In this document: positions 25,667 through 33,586 of the stretch, one piece after another
Layout: every line of letters starts with the position of its first letter
Numbering within the stretch: position 1 is the stretch's first letter
From: JALZVT01 sp964519335
GTDB lineage: Bacteria; Pseudomonadota; Gammaproteobacteria; Pseudomonadales; Azotimanducaceae
Direction: 5' to 3'
Assembly: GCA_964519335.1 (NCBI GenBank)
Contig: CAZFIA010000001.1
Coordinates: 36,900-100,899, forward strand
Length of the DNA: 64,000 nt
The notes under the pieces: model-generated
Told to the model about the DNA's origin: nothing
The model's database searches: none
Seen by the model: only the letters and a program-made list of their open reading frames with translations
Position numbers and translations under genes: made by a program

Positions 25667-26125
25667 GTGGCCATCACACAAATTCAGCGTTCTGCGTTAT
25701 TGCCGTTTAAGGTAGAGCAGCTCTTTGAGATGGTGGCCGATGTTCGCGCGTATCCCAGTTTTTTACCCTGGTGCACGGCGGTTGATGTACTAGAAGAAAC
25801 CGAAGACTTGCTAGAGGCCCGCGTAACCGCGGGTGCTGTTGGCGTGTCGCAGAGCTTTGTCACTCGTAATTTAATGAATGCGCCAGACTCCATTGAACTA
25901 ACTCTGGTAGAAGGCCCGTTTGAACGCTTTGCCGGGCGCTGGGATTTTGTTGCGCTTGCCGATGCTACGGTTAGCGGAGCAAAAATCGAACTGGATATGC
26001 AATTCGAATTGGTGCGAAAAAATCCGCTGTTGCGTCGTACCTTTGGCTCGTTGTTTGAGCGCGCGAGTGAAACGCTGGTAGAGAGTTTTTGCGAGCGCGC
26101 GCAAACGCTTTACGGGGCGACATAG
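25667..26125 (+). CDS. ratA: RatA/Coq10-like START-domain protein
   Basis: The 152-aa protein starts at a GTG (25667) and has the SRPBCC/START-fold signature of the Coq10–RatA family: LFEMVADVRAYPSFLPWCTA near the N-terminus, then RNLMNAPDSIELTLVEGPFE and LRRTFGSLFERASETLVESF. Family members bind hydrophobic ligands such as ubiquinone; E. coli RatA was reported to block 70S ribosome association, so the role is debated. It is followed 2 bp after its stop by rnfH, as in E. coli. Confidence 0.9.
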   Translation: MAITQIQRSALLPFKVEQLFEMVADVRAYPSFLPWCTAVDVLEETEDLLEARVTAGAVGVSQSFVTRNLMNAPDSIELTLVEGPFERFAGRWDFVALADATVSGAKIELDMQFELVRKNPLLRRTFGSLFERASETLVESFCERAQTLYGAT

Positions 26126-26127
26126 GT

Positions 26128-26412
26128 TTGTCGATTAACATCACCGTGGCCTATGCGTTGCCTGATGTTCAGTATGATGAGCCCCTTGAGCTCGAATCTG
26201 GCGCGACCGTTGCCGATGCGTTGGCGGCGATTGCCCAGCAGCCGCCGTTTAACGAGCTTGATCTGTCCGAAGCGCCTGTTGGCGTATTCAATCGACTGGT
26301 CAAGGATCGTTCGCAAGCGCTTCATGACGGCGATCGAGTGGAAATCTATCGACAGCTTGAACTTGATCCCATGACCGCCCGGCAGCAGCGTGCGGCGGTG
26401 CGACGGGCTTAG
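26128..26412 (+). CDS. rnfH: RnfH family ubiquitin-like protein
   Basis: A TTG start at 26128, 2 bp after the ratA stop, gives a 94-aa protein (MSINITVAYALPDVQYDEPL) that fits RnfH (UPF0125) better than the longer frame starting inside ratA. The segment ALHDGDRVEIYRQLELDPMT is the conserved C-terminal part of its beta-grasp fold. The exact function is unknown; it is almost always next to ratA. GGGG at 26114–26117 may serve as ribosome-binding site. Confidence 0.88.
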   Translation: MSINITVAYALPDVQYDEPLELESGATVADALAAIAQQPPFNELDLSEAPVGVFNRLVKDRSQALHDGDRVEIYRQLELDPMTARQQRAAVRRA

Positions 26413-26523
26413 CCTCTCCTGAAACAGCTGAATAAAAGAGCCGGACAAAAGAGCTGTACAGCGTGCGTTCAGCCGGGCCGTTCGATATTATCCACGGCCT
26501 CAACGAGATCGGTTCGCCCCCAC

Positions 26524-27190
26524 ATGCTTCTTAGACTGCTGCCCGAACTTAGACTGCTGCCCGAACTTAGACTGCTGCCCNNNNNNNNNNNNNNNNNNNN
26601 NNNNNNNNNNNNNNNNNNNNNNNNNNNNNNNNNNNNNNNNNNNNNNNNNNNNNNNNNNNNNNNNNNNNNNNNNNNNNNNNCTTAGACTGCTGCCCGAACT
26701 TAGACTGCTGCCCGAACTTAGACTGCTGCCCAAACCTGCCACAGTTGTTTTGTCTCTCCTCGCCGTGGCGCTGCTATCAGGCTGCGGGTGGCCGCGCGTG
26801 CACAAAGTGGTGGTGCAGCAGGGCAACGTGATTACCCAGGAGATGATCGATAAGCTGAAGCCCGGCATGACGCGCACCCAGGTGGCCTACATCATGGGTG
26901 AGCCGGTGGTACGCAATACGTTCAATGACCGTCGTTGGGACTATGTGTACTCGTTAGAAGACCCTGGCCGTTACGAACTAATTTCTTCGGTCTCGCTGTT
27001 TTTTGAAAATGAACTCCTGAGCCATTTTGCCGGCGACATTGCGCCAACCTCTGCAAAGCCAGAAGCGGCTCCCGAAGTGGCAAAAGAAACAGACGATTTA
27101 GAGGATTCGGACGCTGCGGAGGTTTCGGAGAAGGCAGACGCCAAGAATGCCAAGAACTCTAAAAGCGAAGCTAAGAGTTCAACGGGCTAA
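26524..27190 (+). CDS. bamE: Outer membrane assembly lipoprotein BamE with repeat-expanded signal peptide
   Basis: Residues after the signal (QQGNVITQEMIDKLKPGMTR, YIMGEPVVRNTFNDRRWDYV) are typical BamE, a subunit of the BAM complex that inserts outer-membrane beta-barrels. The lipobox is LLSGC. Reading back in frame, the coding sequence continues as PKPATVVLSLLAV preceded by LRLLPE repeats to an ATG at 26524 (MLLRLLPE). At least five full or partial repeats flank the 100-N gap. A normal signal would be MLLRLLPKPATVVLSLLAVA, so the repeat multiplies the n-region. A TTG at 26750 would give an 8-residue signal core and is unlikely. The C-terminus has an unusual acidic/Lys/Ala tail (SEKADAKNAKNSKSEAK). 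The stop overlaps convergent recN by 4 bp. Confidence 0.85.
26530..26731 (+). repeat. 18-bp in-frame minisatellite in bamE
   Basis: The unit CTTAGACTGCTGCCCGAA occurs at 26530–26547, 26548–26565 and, truncated to 15 bp, 26566–26580 before the gap, then at 26681–26698, 26699–26716 and 26717–26731 after it. The copies are identical apart from the last, which runs into AAACCT. Each unit codes LRLLPE. Confidence 0.95.
26581..26680. other. Assembly gap (100 N) inside the bamE minisatellite
   Basis: The gap is flanked on both sides by the same 18-bp unit, so it almost certainly hides further copies. The true length should be 3 plus a multiple of 18 if the frame is kept. Confidence 0.97.
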
Positions 27191-28824
27191 GCGTTCGCCA
27201 TGAGTGATCGGGCGTAGGCTCGGGTTTTGTCGTCAATCTCTGCGCCGCCTAACATCCGTGCTATCTCTGCAATGCGTTGGGTTTTACCCAAAGGTTCGAT
27301 GCTTGAGTCGGCGTTTTCGCTCTTACTCACCAACAAATGATTTTCACCTAACGCCGCAATTTGTGGGGCGTGGGTTACGCACAATACCTGGGTGTGTTGC
27401 GCAAGCTTTCTTAGCAGGCGCCCAAGAGTATCTGCGGTAGTTCCGCCCACCCCAACGTCGGCTTCGTCAAGCACCAAACTTGGCAGGCGGGTTTTCTCTG
27501 CAGCAACCACCTGAATGGCAAGGCCAATGCGGGCTCGCTCGCCGCCTGAGGCGATCTTACTCATGGGACCTGCGGGATATTTGGGGTTGGTTTGCACGTA
27601 GTACTCGACCGTTTCCAGTCCGGTTGCAGATTCGGTGGCGTGGAACTTTAGGCTCAGTTTGCCGTTGGTTATGCCCAGCGCGTCGAGATAATGGCTGATG
27701 GATTTGCAGAATCCTTCTGCCGCGTCTATGCGCGCTTTGGTTAGCTTTGCACCACTGCGCTTATAGGTGGCCTTTAGCTTCACTACGTCTTCTTGCAGCC
27801 TGGCCATTTCTTCCTGGCCGCCGCCGATGTCGGCGAGTTCTGTTTGCAGTTGTACGAAACGCTGTTGCAGCTCTTCAGGCTCAACTCGATGCTTGCGCGC
27901 CTGATCGTGCAGTACTTGCAGGCGCTGTTCTACCTGCTGCAGCGCCTCTGGATTGGTCTCGAGTGAGTCTTGATAGCGGCGCAGTTCGCTTAGCGCCTCA
28001 TCCATGTGCGACTGGGCAGAGCTCAAAAGATCCTGGGCGGCCTTGAGTGCGTCGTGATCATCACTCAGGAGGTTAATACGAGCGATGAGCGAGGTGAGCG
28101 GGTTGCCGTCTCCCAGTCCGTCGAGTGCATCGGCGGTGGTGTGCTGCAGGTCGGTGATCTGTGACAAGCGGCGATGATCGGTTTCAAGCTGCTCGACCTC
28201 GCCTTCGGTGATGCCGAGTTGTTCCAGTTCTTCTACCTGGTAAGCCAGGAGTGCAGCGCGATCGCCGTGGGTGCCGAGCTTGCTTTGCAGTTGCTCCAGA
28301 CGGTTTTCGGTTTCTTGCCAGCTCAGATAGTTGTCGCGCACTTTGTTGCGCAGCTTTTCTTCTACGCCGTAGTCATCGAGCAGACTAAGTTGTACGTCGC
28401 GCTGCAACAATCGCTGGTGGTCGTCCTGCGCGTGTATGTCGATCAGGTGCTGGGCAAGTTGACGCAGGTCTGAACGGTTAACGGGAATGCCGTTTACGAA
28501 GGCACGAGAGCGACCTTCACGGTTTATCACTCGTCTAAGCATGCAGTGTTCGTTGGTGTCGCCGTCTACCAGTTCGCGGCGCTCGAGGAAATCTTGCAAC
28601 AGGGCGTTACTGGCAATATCAAACTCGGCTGAGATATCGGCTTTGGGTGAACCGGGGCGGATGTTTTCTGAGCTCGCGCGGTCGCCCAGCACCATGCCGA
28701 GCGCGCCGAGTAGAATGGATTTGCCGGCGCCTGATTCGCCGGTGATAGCGGTCAGGCCGCCGGCGAAATCAACATCCAGCTCGCGCACCAGAGCGAAATC
28801 CCTGACAGTGAGATGTAGTAACAT
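27187..28824 (-). CDS. recN: DNA repair protein RecN
   Basis: The 545-aa SMC-like ATPase has Walker A GESGAGKS at residues 29–36, two long coiled-coil arms in the middle (for example QWETENRLEQLQSKLG-like text and LQVLHDQARKHRVEPEELQQ), an ABC signature SKIASGGERARIGLAIQVV, Walker B PSLVLDEADVGVGG and a terminal CVTHAPQIAALG. RecN gathers broken DNA ends for recombination repair and is usually SOS-induced. It is divergent from hrcA with only 19 bp between the starts, so promoters must overlap coding sequence. The 3' end overlaps bamE by 4 bp, keeping the bamE–recN adjacency known from E. coli, here convergent. Confidence 0.96.
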   Translation of the reverse strand: MLLHLTVRDFALVRELDVDFAGGLTAITGESGAGKSILLGALGMVLGDRASSENIRPGSPKADISAEFDIASNALLQDFLERRELVDGDTNEHCMLRRVINREGRSRAFVNGIPVNRSDLRQLAQHLIDIHAQDDHQRLLQRDVQLSLLDDYGVEEKLRNKVRDNYLSWQETENRLEQLQSKLGTHGDRAALLAYQVEELEQLGITEGEVEQLETDHRRLSQITDLQHTTADALDGLGDGNPLTSLIARINLLSDDHDALKAAQDLLSSAQSHMDEALSELRRYQDSLETNPEALQQVEQRLQVLHDQARKHRVEPEELQQRFVQLQTELADIGGGQEEMARLQEDVVKLKATYKRSGAKLTKARIDAAEGFCKSISHYLDALGITNGKLSLKFHATESATGLETVEYYVQTNPKYPAGPMSKIASGGERARIGLAIQVVAAEKTRLPSLVLDEADVGVGGTTADTLGRLLRKLAQHTQVLCVTHAPQIAALGENHLLVSKSENADSSIEPLGKTQRIAEIARMLGGAEIDDKTRAYARSLMANA

Positions 28825-28843
28825 TGGGGGCGAAGGTTAATAG

Positions 28844-29902
28844 ATGAAGCAGCGCGAAGAAACCACAACAAGCACTGAAGTGAACGAACGCAGCCAGCTG
28901 CTTCTGAAGATGCTGGTTGAGCGCTATTTGTCTGAGGGTACCCCTGTGGCCTCAAAGTCGCTCGCTGGCGCACCCGGTGTGCAGGTCAGCCCCGCGACGG
29001 TGCGTAACATCATGGCCGATCTTGAGGCCAAGGGTCTGGTTCATTCGCCCCACACCTCTGCGGGTAAAGTGCCCACCAATCCTGGTTTACGGTTTTTTGT
29101 TGATTCGCTGATCTCGGTTCAGCCCCTCACCAAATCCAAGGTCGCTGATTTACGGCAGGGCCTTTCACCCGATATGTCAGCCTCTGATCTGGTGGATGCT
29201 GCCTCCAAGATGTTGTCGCAGGTTACCCGTATGGCCGGGGTGGTTACGCTGCCGAAGCTTGAGATGGTTGAGCTTAGGCAAGTGGAGTTTTTGCCACTGT
29301 CGGGTGATCGGGTGCTGGTCATTCTGGTGCTCAATGAGCGCGAGGTGCAAAACCGGGTAATTCACACCGATAAGAACTACAGCCAAACCGAGCTCAACCA
29401 GGCGGCCAACTTCATCAATGAGCATTACGCGGGCCAGCCACTTGTGCAGGTTCGCGAAGCGCTGTTCTCGTCCATGGAAAACGACAAGAACGAGATGACC
29501 AGCATTCTTGAGGCCGCGATGGATGTCGCGGGTAAGGCGCTGGAACCAGAAGAGGCCGACGAAGACAGCCTGAAGGTATCCGGCGAGCGGAATCTAGCGA
29601 GTGCCGAGCCTGAAACCATGCAGCGCATGTTTGAGGCGTTTTCAGAAAAAGGCCGCATCTTGCACTTGCTCGACCAGGCCCTCGATAGCGATGGCATCCA
29701 GCTGTTTATTGGTGAGGAGTCGGGCTACAAGTTGCTCGACGACATGAGCCTGATCACCTCGCCCTACGAAGTGAACGGGCAGGTGGCTGGAGTGCTTGGT
29801 GTCATCGGCCCAACGCGCATGGCCTATCAGAACGTTATTCCGCTGGTAGATGTCACGGCCCGGCTGTTGGGCGCGGCGATTGATTACAAGGGGTCAGAGT
29901 AA
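28844..29902 (+). CDS. hrcA: Heat-inducible transcription repressor HrcA
   Basis: The 352-aa protein has the N-terminal winged helix (RSQLLLKMLVERYLSEGTPV, then VSPATVRNIMADLEAKGLVH and HTSAGKVPTNPGLRFFVD), a central dimerisation region and the C-terminal GAF-like part ending GVLGVIGPTRMAYQNVIPLV. HrcA represses heat-shock genes by binding the CIRCE inverted repeat. By eye I found no CIRCE copy (TTAGCACTC-N9-GAGTGCTAA) in the window, so its targets here, likely groESL, may lie elsewhere. The stop codon is embedded in a long palindrome (29890–29970). Confidence 0.95.
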   Translation: MKQREETTTSTEVNERSQLLLKMLVERYLSEGTPVASKSLAGAPGVQVSPATVRNIMADLEAKGLVHSPHTSAGKVPTNPGLRFFVDSLISVQPLTKSKVADLRQGLSPDMSASDLVDAASKMLSQVTRMAGVVTLPKLEMVELRQVEFLPLSGDRVLVILVLNEREVQNRVIHTDKNYSQTELNQAANFINEHYAGQPLVQVREALFSSMENDKNEMTSILEAAMDVAGKALEPEEADEDSLKVSGERNLASAEPETMQRMFEAFSEKGRILHLLDQALDSDGIQLFIGEESGYKLLDDMSLITSPYEVNGQVAGVLGVIGPTRMAYQNVIPLVDVTARLLGAAIDYKGSE

Positions 29903-29970
29903 AGTGCCAGAGTAAACCAGGCCGCCCGTTCCGGGCGGCCTGGTTTACTCTGGCACTTTACTCTGACCCC
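29890..29970. repeat. 81-bp perfect palindrome at the end of hrcA
   Basis: The arms 29890–29928 and 29932–29970 are 39 bp and perfectly complementary, with a 3-nt loop (TTC). The outer ends read GGGGTCAGAGTAAAGTGCC, and the centre is GC-rich (AGGCCGCCCG). It contains the hrcA stop and ends 14 bp before the convergent phosphopantetheinyl transferase stop. It is probably a bidirectional terminator, but much longer than needed and without a T-run. Confidence 0.92.
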
Positions 29971-29983
29971 TGCGATCACCCTG

Positions 29984-30697
29984 CTATAGCAGCACCAGCG
30001 CTGCTTGATGGTTTGGGGCGGGGATAAACTCCAGGGTCAACCGGGGTGCTCGATCCGGCAGCTTTAGAAACTTGAAACCAACCGGGTCGATCAGTTGCGC
30101 CTCGATGTGTTTCATATCGATCTGCAGACCCGTGCCCAGTGCTTTCAGGTAAGCCTCCTTGCAGGTCCAGTAGCGGAAAAATTGAGCGAGTTTTTTGTTT
30201 TCGCCCGTCTGGTCTTGCGTGTCGTGCTGGTTGAGGGTTGCTAGCTCGCCAGTGGTTAGCACCCGGGCGGCCAGCTGGTCGAGATCGCGCATTTCTTTTT
30301 GCCGCTCTATGTCGACGCCGATGCGCTGTTGATCACTGCCTATGGCTATCAACGCCAAATCGCCGCTGTGGCTCACGTTAAAGTCGAGTGGCTGCTGGTT
30401 GGTTGAATCGCTCAGAAATGGTCGCCCCTCAGGAGTTTGCTCAAACTCCAGCAGCTCAGGTTGAGTGTCTAGTCGTTCGGCCAGCAACCGGCGCAGGGTT
30501 GCTCGGGTATAGATATAGCGCCCTCGAACGCCGGGGCGCAGGAAGCGCTCGGCGCGTTCGCGCTCCTCGTTGCTCAGGGTTGCAAGCGCTGCCCGGCGAT
30601 CGGTCATCGCCTCACCTTGATTGCCGATCTGCACCAGATGCACGCTGACGTCAGCGGGTGTCTCAAGCTCAAGTTTGTTGCACGGAGAGAAGGTCAC
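29984..30697 (-). CDS. 4'-phosphopantetheinyl transferase, Sfp/Gsp type
   Basis: Residues LDFNVSHSGDLALIAIG, RIGVDIERQ (GxDxE metal site) and FRYWTCKEAYLKALGTGL (WxxKEA) define a Sfp-type phosphopantetheinyl transferase of about 237 aa, which loads the coenzyme-A arm onto carrier proteins of fatty-acid, polyketide or peptide synthesis. A GTG at 30697 was chosen because AGGA stands 9 bp upstream; a TTG at 30739 lacks this. The gene is inserted in antisense orientation between hrcA and grpE, which are usually adjacent. No synthase cluster is nearby, so it may be the cell's general enzyme of this type. Confidence 0.9.
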   Translation of the reverse strand: MTFSPCNKLELETPADVSVHLVQIGNQGEAMTDRRAALATLSNEERERAERFLRPGVRGRYIYTRATLRRLLAERLDTQPELLEFEQTPEGRPFLSDSTNQQPLDFNVSHSGDLALIAIGSDQQRIGVDIERQKEMRDLDQLAARVLTTGELATLNQHDTQDQTGENKKLAQFFRYWTCKEAYLKALGTGLQIDMKHIEAQLIDPVGFKFLKLPDRAPRLTLEFIPAPNHQAALVLL

Positions 30698-30775
30698 GCT
30701 TGTGTTTCCTGGTCTGTTGTCTGGGTAGATCCTGAACAACAGATTCGAATCTTACGTGGATTTTTTGCCCGCTCC

Positions 30776-30805
30776 CCTTGAAACCTTGCGCCAGAGTCCC
30801 AAACT
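30776..30805 (+). promoter_or_regulatory. Sigma-32-like heat-shock promoter upstream of grpE
   Basis: CCTTGAAA (30776–30783) matches the sigma-32 -35 element (CTTGAAA). After 14 bp comes CCCAAACT (30798–30805), a good match to the -10 CCCCATnT. It lies about 40 bp upstream of the grpE ATG and would drive grpE–dnaK–dnaJ. Confidence 0.65.
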
Positions 30806-30844
30806 CCGCGACCCAAGATATCTATGGTTCAGGAGTGCCCGCGC

Positions 30845-31504
30845 ATGGCGGACAACGACAAATCTGCCGAAGACCCGGTTGAGAAGCCGGCGGAACCCGA
30901 TCAGGAGACCCCAGATCAGGACGCCCCGGAGCAGGAAGCTCAGCATTCCGATGAATTAGTGGATGCGGTGGCTGATGAGGTGAGCGAAGACGAGGCACCG
31001 AAAACGGATGCCGACCTTAGCCCCGCTGAACTTCTGGTGGCCCTTGGCGCCGCTCGCGACAGTGAGGCCGGGGCTCAAGACCAGGCCTTGCGCGCCAAGG
31101 CAGAGATGGAAAACCTGCGCCGGCGTTCGGCGCGTGAAGTGGAAAACGCCCATAAATTTGCGCTCGAAAAATTCTCCAAAGCCCTGATCCCGGTGTTTGA
31201 GAGCCTCGAGAAAGCCGAGAGCTCCAAGGGTGAGGCGACTGACGCCGAATCGGCCGCGGCGGTTCTTGAGGGCGTGTCTTTATCGTTAAAACTGTTTAAA
31301 GATACCCTTGAAAAACAGGGGGTTAGCCAGATAGACCCCCATGGCGCGCCGTTTGATCCTAATCTGCACGAGGCTGTGGCCATGGTGCCCATGCCGACAG
31401 CCGAGCCCAATTCCATCATCGAAGTCATCCGCAAGGGCTTTGATTTGAACGGCCGGTTGATTCAGGCCGCCCAGGTGGTGGTCGCCAAGGCGGAAGACGC
31501 CTGA
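30845..31504 (+). CDS. grpE: Nucleotide exchange factor GrpE
   Basis: The ATG at 30845 follows an AGGAG ribosome-binding site 10 bp upstream and was preferred over the ATG at 30824. The 219-aa protein has a long acidic, disordered N-terminus (DQETPDQDAPEQEAQHSDEL), a coiled-coil stalk (LRAKAEMENLRRRSAREVEN) and the beta domain near the end (DPNLHEAVAMVPMPTAEPNS, then IIEVIRKGFDLNGRLIQAAQ). GrpE releases ADP from DnaK. The N-terminal extension is longer than in E. coli (197 aa). dnaK follows after 75 bp. Confidence 0.95.
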   Translation: MADNDKSAEDPVEKPAEPDQETPDQDAPEQEAQHSDELVDAVADEVSEDEAPKTDADLSPAELLVALGAARDSEAGAQDQALRAKAEMENLRRRSAREVENAHKFALEKFSKALIPVFESLEKAESSKGEATDAESAAAVLEGVSLSLKLFKDTLEKQGVSQIDPHGAPFDPNLHEAVAMVPMPTAEPNSIIEVIRKGFDLNGRLIQAAQVVVAKAEDA

Positions 31505-31579
31505 CTTGAATTTTCACGCCTGATCCCAACATAGGCATCAACACTTAATAAAAGACTGTATAGAGAAGAGAACGGACAC

Positions 31580-33532
31580 ATGAGCAAGATTATCGGTATC
31601 GACCTGGGCACAACCAACAGCTGTGTTGCTGTGATGGATGGAGAGGCCAAGGTCATCGAAAACGCGGAAGGTGATCGAACCACGCCGTCGATTGTGGCCT
31701 ACGCCGAAGACGGCGAAATTCTGGTCGGCCAGAGCGCCAAGCGGCAGGCCGTCACTAACCCCACAAACACCTTGTTTGCCGTGAAGCGCCTCATTGGCCG
31801 CAAGTTCAAAGACAAGGTGGTGCAGAAAGATATTGAGATGGTGCCGTACAAGATTGCTGAAGCCAGCAATGGCGACGCCTGGATTGAGGTAAAGGGTGAA
31901 AAGCTTGCGCCGCCGCAAATCTCTGCGGAAATTCTCAAGAAGATGAAGAAGACCGCTGAGGAGTTTCTTGGCGAGACGGTCTCAGAAGCCGTGATTACGG
32001 TGCCAGCGTACTTTGATGATTCACAGCGTCAGGCCACTAAGGACGCGGGCAAGATTGCCGGACTTGAAGTTAAGCGCATCATCAACGAGCCCACGGCGGC
32101 GGCCCTTGCTTATGGCATGGACAAGAACCGGGGAGACTCGCGAATTGCCGTTTATGACCTGGGTGGCGGTACCTTTGATATCTCGATCATTGAAATTGCC
32201 GAGGTCGACGGCGAGCATCAGTTTGAAGTGCTCTCAACCAATGGCGATACCTTCTTGGGTGGTGAAGATTTTGACCTCACCATCATCGAGTATCTAGCCG
32301 ATGAGTTTGAGAAAACCAACGGCATTGACCTGCACAACGACCCGCTTGCGCTGCAGCGTTTAAAAGAAGCCGCTGAGAACGCCAAGATTGAGTTGTCGAG
32401 CAGCCAACAAACTGAAATTAACCTGCCATACATCACTGCGGATAACACAGGTCCTAAGCACCTGGTGGTTAAGCTCACGCGCGCGAAGCTTGAGTCACTG
32501 GTAGAAGACCTGGTGTCACGCACCATCGAGCCTTGCCGCACCGCGCTGCAGGACGCTGGCCTAAAGGTCTCCGAAATCGACGACGTGATTCTGGTGGGTG
32601 GTCAAACCCGCATGCCGCAGGTGCAGGAAAAGGTAAAAGAGTTTTTTGGCAAAGAGCCACGTAAAGACGTTAACCCGGATGAAGCTGTTGCCGTGGGCGC
32701 TGCGATTCAGGCCGCTGTTCTTGCCGGTGATGTGACCGACGTTTTGTTACTGGACGTATCGCCTCTCTCGCTTGGAATTGAAACCATGGGTCAGGTAATG
32801 AGCGTGCTTATTGAGAAGAACACGACGATTCCTACTAAAAAGCAGCAGGTGTACTCAACCGCTGACGACAATCAATCGGCGGTGACCATTCACGTGCTGC
32901 AGGGCGAGCGCAAACAAGTGTCGGCGAACAAATCGTTGGGCCGATTCGATTTAAGCGATATTCCTCCGGCACCGCGTGGCACTCCGCAGATTGAGGTGAG
33001 CTTCGATATCGACTCGAACGGCATTCTTAATGTGTCGGCCAAAGACAAGGCCACCGGCAAAGAGCAGTCGATTGTGATCAAGGCAAACTCCGGTTTGTCA
33101 GATGAAGAGATCGACGCGATGGTTCGCGATGCCGAGGCCAATGCCGAAGAAGACGCCAAGTTTGAAGAGATGGTGAGCTTGCGCAATCAGGCCGACGGCA
33201 TGGTGCACGCCACACGCAAGACGCTCGAAGATGCCGGCGATAAGGCGACGGAAGAAGAGAAAACCGCGATTACTGCTGCGGCCGACGACCTTGAGGAAGC
33301 GCTTAAGGGCGAAGACAAGGAAGCGATTGAAACCAAGCTTGAGGCGTTGAGTACGGCTTCTGCCGGTCTTGCTCAGAAAATGTATGCTGAGCAGGCTGAG
33401 GCAGCCGGCGGAGCGGGTGGTCCTGGTCCTGGTCCAGAGGCCGGTGGTCAAGCGGAGGCAGATGGTAGTGGCGCTGATGCCGACGCGGTTGATGCCGAGT
33501 TTGAAGAAGTGAAAGACGAAGATAAGAAATAA
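31580..33532 (+). CDS. dnaK: Molecular chaperone DnaK (Hsp70)
   Basis: The 650-aa protein has the nucleotide-binding domain with IIGIDLGTTNSCVAVMDG, AVITVPAYFDDSQRQATKDA, YDLGGGTFDISIIEI and ILVGGQTRMPQV, and the substrate-binding domain with LLLDVSPLSLGIETMG, QVYSTADDNQSAVTIHVLQG and NGILNVSAKDKATGK. The C-terminus is the usual Gly/acidic tail ending EFEEVKDEDKK. It folds and protects proteins in an ATP cycle with the flanking GrpE and DnaJ. It is the second gene of the heat-shock operon. Confidence 0.98.
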   Translation: MSKIIGIDLGTTNSCVAVMDGEAKVIENAEGDRTTPSIVAYAEDGEILVGQSAKRQAVTNPTNTLFAVKRLIGRKFKDKVVQKDIEMVPYKIAEASNGDAWIEVKGEKLAPPQISAEILKKMKKTAEEFLGETVSEAVITVPAYFDDSQRQATKDAGKIAGLEVKRIINEPTAAALAYGMDKNRGDSRIAVYDLGGGTFDISIIEIAEVDGEHQFEVLSTNGDTFLGGEDFDLTIIEYLADEFEKTNGIDLHNDPLALQRLKEAAENAKIELSSSQQTEINLPYITADNTGPKHLVVKLTRAKLESLVEDLVSRTIEPCRTALQDAGLKVSEIDDVILVGGQTRMPQVQEKVKEFFGKEPRKDVNPDEAVAVGAAIQAAVLAGDVTDVLLLDVSPLSLGIETMGQVMSVLIEKNTTIPTKKQQVYSTADDNQSAVTIHVLQGERKQVSANKSLGRFDLSDIPPAPRGTPQIEVSFDIDSNGILNVSAKDKATGKEQSIVIKANSGLSDEEIDAMVRDAEANAEEDAKFEEMVSLRNQADGMVHATRKTLEDAGDKATEEEKTAITAAADDLEEALKGEDKEAIETKLEALSTASAGLAQKMYAEQAEAAGGAGGPGPGPEAGGQAEADGSGADADAVDAEFEEVKDEDKK

Positions 33533-33586
33533 GCCGCTCGCAGGAAGCGTTCTTCGTAACCTAAGAATAAAAATAAGTATTTGTTG

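Noticed and set aside
26530..26731. Repeat array as a possible CRISPR
   Set aside because: The 18-bp units are directly adjacent with no spacers, coding in frame, with no cas genes nearby.
28825..30823. CIRCE operator for HrcA
   Set aside because: By eye no TTAGCACTC-N9-GAGTGCTAA-like pair was found around hrcA or grpE; a sigma-32-like promoter was found instead.
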